Source: DATENM01 sp045807725 (GTDB lineage: Bacteria; Acidobacteriota; Blastocatellia; UBA7656). Taken from it: a stretch of 64,000 nt of DNA. The notes beneath the pieces are model-generated. The model saw nothing but the letters and a program-made list of their open reading frames with translations. It did not search any database and was not told the origin of the DNA. The stretch spans positions 23,048 through 87,047 of the forward strand of contig JBJMGV010000113.1 in NCBI GenBank assembly GCA_045807725.1, read 5' to 3'. Positions 1 to 7,821 of this stretch are shown one piece after another. Within the stretch, counting starts at the first letter, position 1, and each line of letters starts with the position of its first letter. The position numbers and the translations under genes are program-made.

Positions 1-1
1 G

Positions 2-880
2 TTCGTCATTGATCTGACCGAGCGCCACAAGGTCGAAGCCGAGCGCGAGCGCCTGCTCACAGAACTGGAAGAGCACCGCGTCACTCTGGAGGCCCGCGTC
101 ACCGAGCGCACAGCGGAGTTGGAGCGGGCTAACCTCGCCTTGAACGAAGAAGTCAGCGAGCGCCGCCGCGCCGAAGCCGCGCGCAACAAGATCACGCGGC
201 AACTAGTGACGGCGCTTGAAGACGAGCGCCGCCGCATCTCGCGCGAGCTGCACGACCAGTTGGGCCAGCAGCTCACGACGCTGAAACTCCACCTCGAAAC
301 GCTGCTCACAGAAAACGGCCCGCTGAATCTGATCGCGGAAAGCGGCAAAGCCGCTTTCCGCGATCAGATTCAGCGAGCGCAGAAGCTCGTGACAAACATC
401 GACAAAGACCTCGACTTCCTCGCCTGGGAGCTGCGGCCCACGGCGCTCGACGACCTGGGGCTGGCGGCGGCCCTCGGCAACTTCGTGCACGAGTGGAGCA
501 CGCATTTCAACGTGCCCGCCGAATTTCACGCCACGCTCAACGATCAGCGTCTGTCCATCGACATTGAAACCATGCTCTATCGCATCGCACAGGAGGCGCT
601 CAACAACATTTCGAAGCACGCGCGGGCCAGCCAGGTCGAAGTGATGCTTGAACGGCGCGGCGCGCAAGTCGTCTTAATCATCGCCGACAATGGCACGGGG
701 TTTGATGTGAATAAGGCATTGACGGCAAGCGCGCGGCGCGGTATGGGTTTAATCAGTATGCGCGAACGCACAGCCTTTGTAGGCGGAACGTTTGAAATCG
801 AAAGCGAGCCGGGCGGCGGCACGACCGTTTACGTGCGCGTGCCGTTCATTCAGGCCGACGAGAGCGAGAGCCATGAATAA
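2..880 (+). CDS. Sensor histidine kinase, NarL/DegS type (5' end outside window)
   Basis: The visible 292 residues open with the tail of a PAS-like domain (FVIDLTERHK), then a charged coiled coil that links the sensor to the kinase. The HisKA_3 dimerisation domain follows with the phospho-acceptor motif RELHDQLGQQ and the family signature LAWELRPTALDDLGLAAAL. The C-terminal HATPase carries the N-box (EALNNISKHARA) and G-boxes (ADNGTGFD, RRGMGLISMRERT). It should autophosphorylate on His and pass the phosphate to the response regulator that begins inside its last codons (8-nt overlap, translational coupling). The reading frame is open to the left edge, so the true start and the input domain are not visible. 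Oddity: a perfect 55-bp palindrome at 321-375 lies in frame between the two dimerisation helices and adds about 17 residues not expected at this point in relatives. Confidence 0.93.
   Translation, partial: FVIDLTERHKVEAERERLLTELEEHRVTLEARVTERTAELERANLALNEEVSERRRAEAARNKITRQLVTALEDERRRISRELHDQLGQQLTTLKLHLETLLTENGPLNLIAESGKAAFRDQIQRAQKLVTNIDKDLDFLAWELRPTALDDLGLAAALGNFVHEWSTHFNVPAEFHATLNDQRLSIDIETMLYRIAQEALNNISKHARASQVEVMLERRGAQVVLIIADNGTGFDVNKALTASARRGMGLISMRERTAFVGGTFEIESEPGGGTTVYVRVPFIQADESESHE
321..375. repeat. Perfect 26-bp inverted repeat, 3-nt loop, inside kinase gene
   Basis: Arm 1 is 321-346, the loop is AAA at 347-349, and arm 2 is 350-375. The arms are exactly complementary over all 26 bases. 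It lies fully in frame, so the plus strand encodes LNLIAESGKAAFRDQIQ and the minus strand reads the same apart from the central residue (G-F-A for G-K-A). No U-run follows, so it is not an intrinsic terminator. Confidence 0.95.
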
Positions 881-1526
881 ACTACGAATCCTGATTGCCG
901 ATGACCACGAGACGGTGCGCGAAGGCATGAAGATGCTCATCAACGCGCAGCCCGATATGGAAGTTGTGGCCGAAGCCGGAGACGGCGTAACGGTCGTTGA
1001 CCGCGCTCAGTCGTTGCTGCCGGACATCGTGCTGATGGATGTGTCGATGCCGCAGGCCACCGGCTTTCAAGCGACTGAAAAGATCAATCACACTTGCCCG
1101 CAGGTGCGAGTGCTGGCGCTGACCCGGCACACCGATAAAGCCTACCTGCAACAACTGGTGCGCGCCGGCGCTTACGGCTACGTACTGAAACAGAGTCCAT
1201 CCACCGAATTGCTGCGCGCCATTCGCGCCGTCGCCGAAGGCCGCCAGTATCTCGATCAGGCGATGGCCGGCACGGTGCTGGCCGGTTACGCCGGCGAAAC
1301 GACGATGGCCAAAGTCAACCGCCAGCCCTGGATCAGCAAGCGCGAAGAAGAGGTCTTGAAGCTGATCGGCTGGGGCTACAGCAACAAAGAGATCGCTGCG
1401 CGCCTGGACATCAGCGTCAAGACGGTCGAGGCGCATCGCGCCAACGCGATGCGCAAGCTCGACCTGCACAGCCGCATAGACATCGTTCGCTTCGCGTTGA
1501 CGCAGGGCTGGCTCAACGAAGAATGA
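873..1526 (+). CDS. Response regulator, NarL/FixJ family
   Basis: A 217-residue two-domain regulator. The receiver domain (about 1-120) shows the acidic pair D10-D11, phospho-acceptor D56 (VLMDVSMP), the switch T84 and K106 (YVLKQ). The LuxR-type HTH (about 150-210) shows SKREEEVLKLIGWGYSNKEI and ISVKTVEAHRANAMRKLDL. The frame is open further upstream, but ATG 873 is chosen because MNKLRILIADDHE begins the receiver fold and overlaps the stop of the kinase by 8 nt. It is the likely partner of that kinase and a DNA-binding transcription factor with unknown targets. A GC hairpin (1530-1545) followed by a run of nine C lies just downstream but has no U-tract. Confidence 0.95.
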   Translation: MNKLRILIADDHETVREGMKMLINAQPDMEVVAEAGDGVTVVDRAQSLLPDIVLMDVSMPQATGFQATEKINHTCPQVRVLALTRHTDKAYLQQLVRAGAYGYVLKQSPSTELLRAIRAVAEGRQYLDQAMAGTVLAGYAGETTMAKVNRQPWISKREEEVLKLIGWGYSNKEIAARLDISVKTVEAHRANAMRKLDLHSRIDIVRFALTQGWLNEE

Positions 1527-1770
1527 TCAGGGGCAGCCCTGCCCCCCCCCTCAGGGGTTTCCCCAATTCCCCTTCTTATCTTCCTGATTTCCAAGCCGAC
1601 GAGAAACAACTGATAATAACTTGTCCGTTCAAGTCCGACTTTCTTGACCGACTCCGAACATTTGAATGAGTTGATGCAGGTAGCAGTGGGTCTGCGTCAA
1701 TAACGTGATTAGCACACTAGCGGCTGGCATTCCCCCCATACACCAGCACAGGCAATCAGGAGTACAAGCA

Positions 1771-1965
1771 ATGGCAAACAGGTTGCAGGAATGGCAGGAG
1801 CGTCCCACATCGGGTGAAGCTGGCAAGGATCATCTGGCAAGGATCGAAGCGTTAAAAGAATCACTAAGGTATGCGCGCGGCATTACAGAAGAGATGTCGT
1901 TGCTCAGTGATCTCACAGAGGAGATCAGCGCGCTGCGTCAGCTCAATGAATCACATTATCAATAA
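1771..1965 (+). CDS. Small acidic helical protein, unknown
   Basis: A 64-residue product (MANRLQEWQERP...), not recognised. ATG 1771 is preferred over earlier in-frame codons because AGGAG lies about 8 nt upstream. The sequence is rich in Glu, Leu and Arg and should be mostly alpha-helical, with no signal peptide or membrane segment. It lies between two response-regulator genes on the same strand, so a link to signalling is possible, but nothing in the sequence shows one. The 244 bp before it holds a C-run, a GC hairpin and no recognisable gene. Confidence 0.5.
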   Translation: MANRLQEWQERPTSGEAGKDHLARIEALKESLRYARGITEEMSLLSDLTEEISALRQLNESHYQ

Positions 1966-2010
1966 CGCATATAAAAACCATCCCTACGGTTTGTAAGTGG
2001 GAGCATCACC

Positions 2011-2409
2011 TTGAACAAGGACACGAACCTCAAGGCGAAGTCTGCCAGAGGGCGCATACTATTTCTTGACGACAACGACGACACCTGCGAGTTGGTCGAG
2101 TTGATATTGAATCAGGCCGGCTACGAGGTGGTGTTGGGGCGCAGCGTTGAAGATGGCCTGCGGCTGACCCGCGATAAACAATTCGATCTGATTCTGCTCG
2201 ACTGGTTTCTGAGCGATGGCATCGGCCTCGATCTCTGCCGCGCCGTGCGCGAGTTCGACGGCAACACGCCGATATTCTTCTACACGGGTATGGCCTACGA
2301 GCAGCACATCCGCACGGCCTTGCAGGCGGGCGCGCAGGGCTGTCTGGTCAAGCCCGTCGAAATGGAAACGCTGCTGCAAACCATCGCCGACCGCATTGGT
2401 AAGACGTAA
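2011..2409 (+). CDS. Stand-alone response-regulator receiver (CheY-like)
   Basis: 132 residues consisting of a single receiver domain. The acidic residues D20-D21 (FLDDNDD), phospho-acceptor D64 (LILLDWFLSD), T92 (FYTG) and K114 (CLVKP) are all present. There is no output domain, so it acts by protein-protein contact or as a phosphate relay. The start is TTG, supported by GGGAG about 9 nt upstream; no ATG fits the N-terminus of the fold. The partner kinase is not evident; the kinase at the left edge already has a partner, so a distant hybrid kinase or phosphorelay is more likely. Confidence 0.88.
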   Translation: MNKDTNLKAKSARGRILFLDDNDDTCELVELILNQAGYEVVLGRSVEDGLRLTRDKQFDLILLDWFLSDGIGLDLCRAVREFDGNTPIFFYTGMAYEQHIRTALQAGAQGCLVKPVEMETLLQTIADRIGKT

Positions 2410-2459
2410 TCAGGTCTTCTCAGTTAGGATTGAACATTATCTAAAGAAGTCCTGCCAGC

Positions 2460-2952
2460 AATTGCGCCACGCAGCGGCGAGTCGAATTTAGGCACGCATT
2501 TCAATTCCGGCACCGAAGGCCGCATAGAGGCAGATAAGTTTAGGGAGGCGTTGAAACGCCTGCGCCGAACGCCGCGTAGCGAGCGAGCCTTGAGCTTTAC
2601 AAAGATACTCGAAGAGTTGAAACGCCTGCACTGAAGGCCGCGTAGTGGCAGATGAACTTAGGCAAGTGTTGAAACGCCCGCACCGCATGCCGCGTAGCGG
2701 CAATTGAATTTAGGCAGGCATTTCAATGCCTGCACCTGAAGGCCGCATTGTTCGGCGTCGCGTCAGCGACGCTTGAATCGGCGGGTATTCAGGCGTCGCT
2801 GACGCGACGCGATCACCGCGACGTTGACTTCCAGGCGTTGAAACGCCTGGCTAAACTCACCCGCCGCTACGCGGCGTCAAATCACCCGCCGCTACGCGGC
2901 GTCAACTCGCCCGCTGCTACGCGGCGTCAACTCACTTGCTACTACGTGGCGG
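2460..2952. repeat. Gene-free repeat block: two hairpin motifs, 25-bp tandem units
   Basis: The 587-bp space between genes is almost entirely repeats. One motif resembles GGCGTTGAAACGCC (also GCATTTCAATGC), the other GCCGCTACGCGGC or its reverse. At 2862, 2887, 2912 and 2937 the second hairpin recurs with an exact 25-bp period. A perfect 18-bp inverted repeat lies at 2755-2772 and 2793-2810. The same motifs recur at 48311-48664. No credible gene is present. Confidence 0.85.
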
Positions 2953-2996
2953 ACAAGGCATGGCGGTCTCACCCCTTCTCCCAACACTATCGCTCA

Positions 2997-4022
2997 TCAG
3001 CGCGATGGCTCGTTGCCGTTCAATAGCATTTTGCGGATGATCTCGGCATTGCGCGCCGCCTCTTCGGCTTCACCCTCGAACTTCTGAATGACGTTTTCGC
3101 CCGACGTGTGGCGGGCGACGTTGGCCATCTCGCGGGTCAGCGACGAGCGCTCTTCGAGCGTTCGCACAGCGACCCAGAGAGCGCGCTCCAGCGTCTCGGC
3201 GTGATTGGCCAGTATGCTTTCGGGCGAGAACTTGTGACCGACGCGACACTGGAAATGCTTGAATTCGTGATCGCGGAACTCCCACATCGGGCCGCCGCAA
3301 TCCGGGCAGACGACCATCGTTATCGTGTTGGCTTTTTCGCCCGCCTCGATTTCGGCGATATCCTGCTTGACCTGTAATGAATGTTTATCGGCTGGCTCGC
3401 CCATACTAATTGCTCCTGTTTCGATAGTCTCCTCGCTCAGTTCCAGCAACAGCGGCGCGATGCGCGCCGCGGGCACGATGTAATCGGCTTCGATATAACG
3501 CAGGGCGCTGCGCGGCATGTCGGCGTGGTCGGCGTCTCCGGGGTCTTGAACAACGGCGACGCCCTGATTGACTTTGATGGCGATCAAGCCGGCAGTGCCG
3601 TCGTCGAGAAAGCCGGAAAGTATGACGCCAATGACGCGCGCCCCATAGGCTTTGGCCGCCGAGCGGAAGGTGGGATTGATCGAAGGCCGCGAATGATTCT
3701 CTTTCGGCCCGCGCCACAATCGCAGATAGCCCTGTTCGACGATCAGGTGATGATCGGGCGGCGCGACATAGATGCGCCCCGGTCGTATCGCCTCGCCGTG
3801 AACCGCCGATGCCGCCGGCAGATCGCCCAGACGTCGCAGTATCTCTCCCAGATAACTCTCGTGGTCGGGAGAGGTGTGACTGACAATGAAGATAGATGCG
3901 GAAAAATTCGCCGGCAGCCCTTTGACTAAGGTCTTCAGCGGCTCGATGCTGCCGGATGACCCGCCGATGACGATGATGTCGCGGCGAGTTGGTGCGGACT
4001 CACTGGCCTCTTGACTTACCAT
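2997..4022 (-). CDS. CheB-type methylesterase without receiver domain
   Basis: 341 residues. The CheB esterase domain (about 14-200) keeps the catalytic triad: S22 in IGGSSGS, H49 in IVSHTSP and D141 in GFLDDGTAG. This enzyme class removes methyl groups from glutamates of chemoreceptors. It lacks the usual N-terminal receiver domain, so activity is not gated by phosphorylation in the standard way. The C-terminal 110 residues hold a putative metal site C239-C242...C259-H263 (CPDCGG, CRVGH) followed by a charged helix. No CheR, CheA or receptor gene is adjacent, so a role in a non-chemotaxis pathway is possible. The start at 4022 has only a weak ribosome site. Confidence 0.88.
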   Translation of the reverse strand: MVSQEASESAPTRRDIIVIGGSSGSIEPLKTLVKGLPANFSASIFIVSHTSPDHESYLGEILRRLGDLPAASAVHGEAIRPGRIYVAPPDHHLIVEQGYLRLWRGPKENHSRPSINPTFRSAAKAYGARVIGVILSGFLDDGTAGLIAIKVNQGVAVVQDPGDADHADMPRSALRYIEADYIVPAARIAPLLLELSEETIETGAISMGEPADKHSLQVKQDIAEIEAGEKANTITMVVCPDCGGPMWEFRDHEFKHFQCRVGHKFSPESILANHAETLERALWVAVRTLEERSSLTREMANVARHTSGENVIQKFEGEAEEAARNAEIIRKMLLNGNEPSR

Positions 4023-4118
4023 TGATACCTATTTCGCAACCGATGATCAAAAGCGTCCGCGTTCAACATTCATTATACTCCGCGACCTCGGCTGAACAAA
4101 TGAGGCAGCGGATGGCGA

Positions 4119-5065
4119 TCAAGACATGAGTTGCTGCAAGCGCGGCGGTTCGTCGCCGAGCCATTCGGGATGCTGCGCCGTGCCGTCGAAGATCGAAGAG
4201 GTTTTGAACGGCTCGAACTCGCCGCGCGATGCTGCACTCGCGGTCTTCGCCAGTAGCGTGTTGACTTCATCATCGCTCAGCGGGCGGAAGGTGCGCGCCG
4301 CTTCAAACGCCTGATCGAGAATCTCAAGACTGTCAATGCCGGTGATGACGACCGAAGTCGGCAGGTTCAACGCGTAGTGCAGGCATTCAATCGCGTCGCC
4401 GTGTTCGAGCGCAGCAGGATGCCGTTGGCCATACATTTCATGCCGAGCACGCCGATCTTCTGCTTGACCAATTCAGGCAGCACGATCTTTTCAAAGCTGC
4501 GGTAATGCGCGTCCATCACGCTGAGCGGCATCTGCACCGTATCGAACTTGAAGCCGTGCTGCGCGGCTACCTCAAGCGTGTAGTGATGAATATGCGGGTC
4601 TTTGTGGCCGGTGAAGCCAATGTAGCGAATCTTACCGGCGCGGCGGGCCTCTTCGAGCGCGGCGTTCGCGCCCTCATCGTCGAAGATGCGGTGCGGGTCT
4701 TCAAAGCGCAGGACTTCGTGATGCTGCACGAGATCAATGTGATCCACCTGCAAGCGGCGCAAGGATTCGTCTAGCTGCTCGGCGGCGGCTTTCTTCGAGC
4801 GGCCATCAATCTTCGTCATCAGAAAGACGCGGTCGCGGTAGCCGTCCTTGAGCGCGCGGCCCATCCGGCGCTCGCTCTCGCCATCGTTGTAATCCCAACA
4901 GTTGTCCATAAAGTTGATGCCGCGATCAATGGCGGAGCGGGTAATGCGAAAGGCGAGCGGCTCGTCCACGTGTTTCAACGCAAGATGCCAGCCGCCAAGT
5001 CCGATGGCTGATACTTGCTCGCCCGTGCTGCCGAGCGTTCGATAAGGCATTTCCGAATTGGACAT
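4119..5065 (-). pseudogene. Aldo/keto reductase gene broken by one frameshift
   Basis: The first part (from 5065) is an AKR barrel starting MSNSEMPYRTLGSTGEQVSA, with catalytic residues D54, Y59, K85 and a His in QHHEVLR. Its frame runs to GILLRSNTAT and then into nonsense with a stop near 4367. The family's C-terminal half continues in another frame as AIECLHYALNLPTSVVITGI down to a stop at 4119. The total span is one base short of a whole number of codons. Inserting one G near 4392-4394 on the plus strand would restore S-N-T-A-T-P-I-E-C, the usual run at this point. Both halves keep good coding sequence, so this is a recent mutation or an assembly error. If intact it would be about 315 residues, an NADPH-dependent oxidoreductase of unknown substrate. 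Confidence 0.88.
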
Positions 5066-5113
5066 ATTGTCGCGCGTGCTCCCTTCCCTTTAATCCACCG
5101 TCACAAGCGCCAG

Positions 5114-5200
5114 GAAAGAAGGGCCACAGAGGCACAGAGACACAGAGTTTTTTAATCTATTCTCTCTGTGTCTCTGTGCCTCTGTGGCAATCCCTTTCTT
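5114..5200. repeat. Inverted 8-mer tract (CACAGAG family)
   Basis: The left arm (5114-5147) repeats CCACAGAG, GCACAGAG and ACACAGAG. The right arm (5164-5200) is its near-perfect complement. The tract ends 8 bp from the stop codon of the MBL-fold gene and would form a long hairpin. Confidence 0.85.
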
Positions 5201-5207
5201 TTCATGT

Positions 5208-6146
5208 TCAATCCGCCGCGCCGCTTTCGTAACCCGATTGCTCGGCGACTTCGGGCAGCTTCCACGTCTGGCCCACCTGCTCCAGGCAAACGCGCCAGCC
5301 TTCGCGGCCCGCCGCCTTGAACAGTCGCGCGAGCGGTTCGCCCGCCGGCTCGCGGCTCAAACGAAACGTCGAATGATGCATCGGCATTATGTAGGTCGCA
5401 TTCATATCGCCGCGCATCGCCCACGCCTGCTCAGGGTTGGCGTGCGCGTAGATCCACGGGTCGTATGCGCCGATGGGCAACATCGCTACGTCAACGCGCG
5501 GCAACCGCTCACGCAAGCGTGCGAAGGCGCGCGTGTAGGCCGTATCGCCGCCGAATACGAGCGCGCGGTTCTGCTTAGTGATAAGAAAGCCGCCATAGCC
5601 GCGATGACGGTCGGTCAGGCGGCGAGCGCCCCAGTGATTGACTTCGATGGCTTCGACGCGAGCGCCGTTGACCTCGACCGACTCGCCCCACGCCAAGTCG
5701 CTTATGCGGCGGAAGCGGCGCACGAGATCGCGGTTGCCCTTCTGCACGATGGCGGCAGTCTGACGCGGCAAACGCTTGAGCGTGCCGAGGTCGCAATGGT
5801 CCATATGCGCGTGTGACACGAGCACGGCATCAAGCCTCGGCAATTCATTGATCGTCAGCGCCGGTTGCACCAATCGGCGCGGGCCGAACGTGAGACCCGC
5901 AATACTGACGCCGACGTGCGAACGCAGCGCCGGGTCGGTCAGCAGCCACGTCCCATAAAAGTTGATGAGCACGGTCGCGTGACCGAGCCACGCCAGTGTC
6001 AGCTCGTCATCGCGCCAGCTCGCCGGGTCGGGCCGCAATGGCGCGGGCGGTATGGGTGTGCGCGATTCGCTGATGCGCTCATTGATAAAGCGCCGCCCGT
6101 GCTGGCGCGCATACTTCGCATAAGTCCTGAGAGTCTTCAGATTCAT
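5208..6146 (-). CDS. MBL-fold metallohydrolase, NAPE-PLD/UlaG-like
   Basis: 312 residues. The zinc-binding signature is H112-A-H114-M-D116-H117 (SHAHMDHCDL). Further ligand regions are seen at VNHWGARR and FGGDTAY, and late His residues at MPMHHSTF. The order and spacing resemble bacterial N-acyl-phosphatidylethanolamine phospholipase D-like and UlaG-like hydrolases, so the substrate may be a phosphodiester or lipid, but it cannot be fixed from sequence. The start is ATG 6146 (MNLKTLRTYAKYARQHGRR), with GAGG/GGGAAG purine runs upstream; the open frame before it is translated repeat DNA. There is no signal peptide; the protein is probably cytoplasmic. Confidence 0.88.
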   Translation of the reverse strand: MNLKTLRTYAKYARQHGRRFINERISESRTPIPPAPLRPDPASWRDDELTLAWLGHATVLINFYGTWLLTDPALRSHVGVSIAGLTFGPRRLVQPALTINELPRLDAVLVSHAHMDHCDLGTLKRLPRQTAAIVQKGNRDLVRRFRRISDLAWGESVEVNGARVEAIEVNHWGARRLTDRHRGYGGFLITKQNRALVFGGDTAYTRAFARLRERLPRVDVAMLPIGAYDPWIYAHANPEQAWAMRGDMNATYIMPMHHSTFRLSREPAGEPLARLFKAAGREGWRVCLEQVGQTWKLPEVAEQSGYESGAAD

Positions 6147-6203
6147 TAATCGCTTGCTTCCCTCTTCCTCTCCTTGCGAGACACAGTAACAAGTATAGCA
6201 ACC

Positions 6204-6330
6204 GCGAAGGAGACGCGGAGACACGGTGACGCGGTGATGCGGAGACACGGTGACGCGGGGAAAGACGAGCCGTTCATCTTCGTTCCTTTCCCTCGCCGCG
6301 TCGCCGCGTCACCGTGTCTCTCTTCCCCGC
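6204..6330. repeat. Inverted 8-mer tract (GACACGGT/GACGCGG family)
   Basis: The left arm, about 6204-6265, repeats octamers such as GACGCGGA, GACACGGT and GATGCGGA. The right arm, about 6285-6330, is complementary (CCGCGTCACCGTGTCTC). The tract overlaps the end of the neighbouring acetyltransferase gene and supplies its last 20 or so codons. Confidence 0.8.
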
Positions 6331-6801
6331 GTCCGGCTCCGTCAGGTCATAGCGGAAGACAATCATATCGCGCACCTGTATGCCATTTTCAAACACTGGC
6401 TCTCGGTGATACCAGAAGTAATCGCGGCGGACTTCGTGCATACGAAAGCCGCACTTCTGGTAGAAGGCAATGTTATCGATGCTCGCATTGGCTGTGCCGA
6501 CCAGTATTTCGGATTTGCCGCGCCGGCGGCCTTCGGCGACCAGCCATTGAATAAATTGTCGGCCCAGCCCCTTGCCCTGTTGCTCAGGCGCGATGGCCAG
6601 CTCGACAATCTCGCAAGGCGCTTTTTGCCATCGCATCGTTGCCGCTCCGACTAACTCGTCGTCCTCGTCCAGGCGGTAGGCGGTGTCGCTGAGATTCTTC
6701 AAGCTCCAGCGCAAGGCGCTCTCTTGCGGCTCGGCGAGCAGCAGCAGCGGGATCAACGCCTCGACCTCTTTGCCTGTCGCTTCACGAATCGATATAGACA
6801 T
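6274..6801 (-). CDS. GNAT-family N-acetyltransferase
   Basis: 175 residues with the acetyl-CoA-binding motif QQGKGLG (residues 74-80) after the strand VELAIAPE, and the later NIAFYQKCGF motif typical of GNAT enzymes. It transfers an acetyl group from acetyl-CoA to an unidentified amine. The GNAT fold ends near residue 155 (IVFRYDL). The remaining tail (EPDAGKRDTVTRRRGEGKER) is encoded by the octamer repeat tract and is probably an accidental extension caused by repeat growth over the original stop. Confidence 0.88.
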   Translation of the reverse strand: MSISIREATGKEVEALIPLLLLAEPQESALRWSLKNLSDTAYRLDEDDELVGAATMRWQKAPCEIVELAIAPEQQGKGLGRQFIQWLVAEGRRRGKSEILVGTANASIDNIAFYQKCGFRMHEVRRDYFWYHREPVFENGIQVRDMIVFRYDLTEPDAGKRDTVTRRRGEGKERR

Positions 6802-6853
6802 GCCGTGCCTGCCTTGGTCTTGAGCGCGACAACTTGCGACAAGGTGTCGCGCA

Positions 6854-7240
6854 TTATGATTCGGCGCTGGCCGAGAGGTTCGCCAGCGAGTTGCCGGTCA
6901 CTTCTTGAGGCGGATGACCGGCGGCCATCTCCTGCGCGATGATGAGCGATTGCGCCGCCAGCGCGAAGACCTCCCACACCTGTATGTGCCCCGAAAGCGT
7001 CAGCCCGGCCAGCGCGAAGGCCAGCAGCATTGACATGGTCTGCGTTCCGACCATGATGCGATGGCGGTTGCGCCGGTCAGCCGCCGCGCCGCCAATCGGC
7101 GCGAACAAGAAGACCGGAAATTGCGTGGGTGATGCGGTGGTCGTCCGTTGCTGGCGTTCAGTCGTTGAAAGCGAATGATTAATCTGGTCAGCGGGCACGC
7201 CTGCCTCATTTGTCGCGGCGCGCTCGCAAAAGTCGCGCAC
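6854..7240 (-). pseudogene. MFS transporter relic
   Basis: The open frame of 128 residues contains one recognisable stretch, about residues 40-95. It starts FPVFLFAPIGGAAADRRNRH and continues through a hydrophobic helix ending VWEVFALA. This matches the TM2-TM3 region of EntS-like major facilitator permeases, including the loop signature GGAAADRRNRHRI. The parts before and after do not match the family, and about 300 residues of transporter are missing. It is best read as a decayed fragment and is unlikely to be functional. Confidence 0.65.
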
Positions 7241-7355
7241 GACGCGGAGTAGTTTAATCGCAAGCGTCGCTGTTAATGATTATGCCCAGCGCCTCGGCGG
7301 ATGAGCAACACGAAGAGAATGATGAATGATGAATGGAAGAGGAAGCCGGATCATC

Positions 7356-7640
7356 TATAGAGCGTGTCTGAGAAGCCCTGAAGGGGCGCGATTCGACAGC
7401 CCAGGGCATCGCCCTGGGTGAGCGGCGGGGCTAACCGCCAAGCCCTGAAAGGGCGCAATAACCGATCACCTAGTGCGCCCTTTCAGGGCTTGCGGAATGG
7501 TTGCTGAGTGTACCCAGCCCGTTGGGCTGGGCTATTGAATCGCGCCCCTTCAGGGCTTCTCAGAGGCAGGGGGCGACGGCGACGGCCCAAAGGGGAGAAT
7601 TGAATCGCGCCCCTTCAGGGCTTTTCAGACACGCTCTATA
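7356..7640. mobile_element. Palindromic MITE-like element, copy 1
   Basis: It starts TATAGAGCGTGTCTG at 7356 and ends CAGACACGCTCTATA at 7640. Inside are nested hairpins: CCCAGGGC/GCCCTGGG, GCCCTGAAAGGGCGC with its complement, and CCCAGCCC/GGGCTGGG. It is longer than its sisters (285 bp) because the 3' terminal block ATTGAATCGCGCCCCTTCAG occurs twice, separated by about 35 bp. There is no coding capacity. Internal order is inverted relative to copies 2 and 3. The gap 7241-7821 otherwise holds only repeats. Confidence 0.85.
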
Positions 7641-7767
7641 AACATTGCGCTCCTAACGGAGCTTGTTTGATCTATTACATCGTGAACTATAAACATTGCG
7701 CCCCTGACGGAGCTTGCATCACCTGTGGTATCGGTAACTATAAACATTGCGCTCCTGACGGAGCTTG
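7636..7767 (+). repeat. 51-bp repeat array, three units
   Basis: 30-nt units begin at 7636, 7687 and 7738, exactly 51 bp apart. Each starts CTATAAACATTGCG and ends in the hairpin GCTCC-TAAC/TGAC-GGAGC plus TTG. The 21-nt linkers resemble each other (TGATCTATTACATCG, ACCTGTGGTATCGG), which argues against CRISPR spacers. The first unit shares its TATA with the end of the palindromic element. Confidence 0.9.
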
Positions 7768-7784
7768 GCCGAACCAACAACGAA

Positions 7785-7821
7785 CAACTGACTACTGACC
7801 CCTGACCACTGACCACTGCCT
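7785..7821. repeat. 7-mer tandem tract touching a start codon
   Basis: Heptamers CAACTGA, CTACTGA, CCCCTGA, CCACTGA, CCACTGC run directly into the ATG of the next gene. No Shine-Dalgarno site is present between them. A near-identical run abuts the queA start at 33941. Confidence 0.8.

Noticed and set aside
321..375. Intrinsic terminator in the histidine kinase gene
   Set aside because: No U-run follows and the palindrome lies in frame in the middle of an intact kinase domain.
1530..1550. Terminator after the response regulator
   Set aside because: A GC hairpin is present but is followed by C and not T residues.
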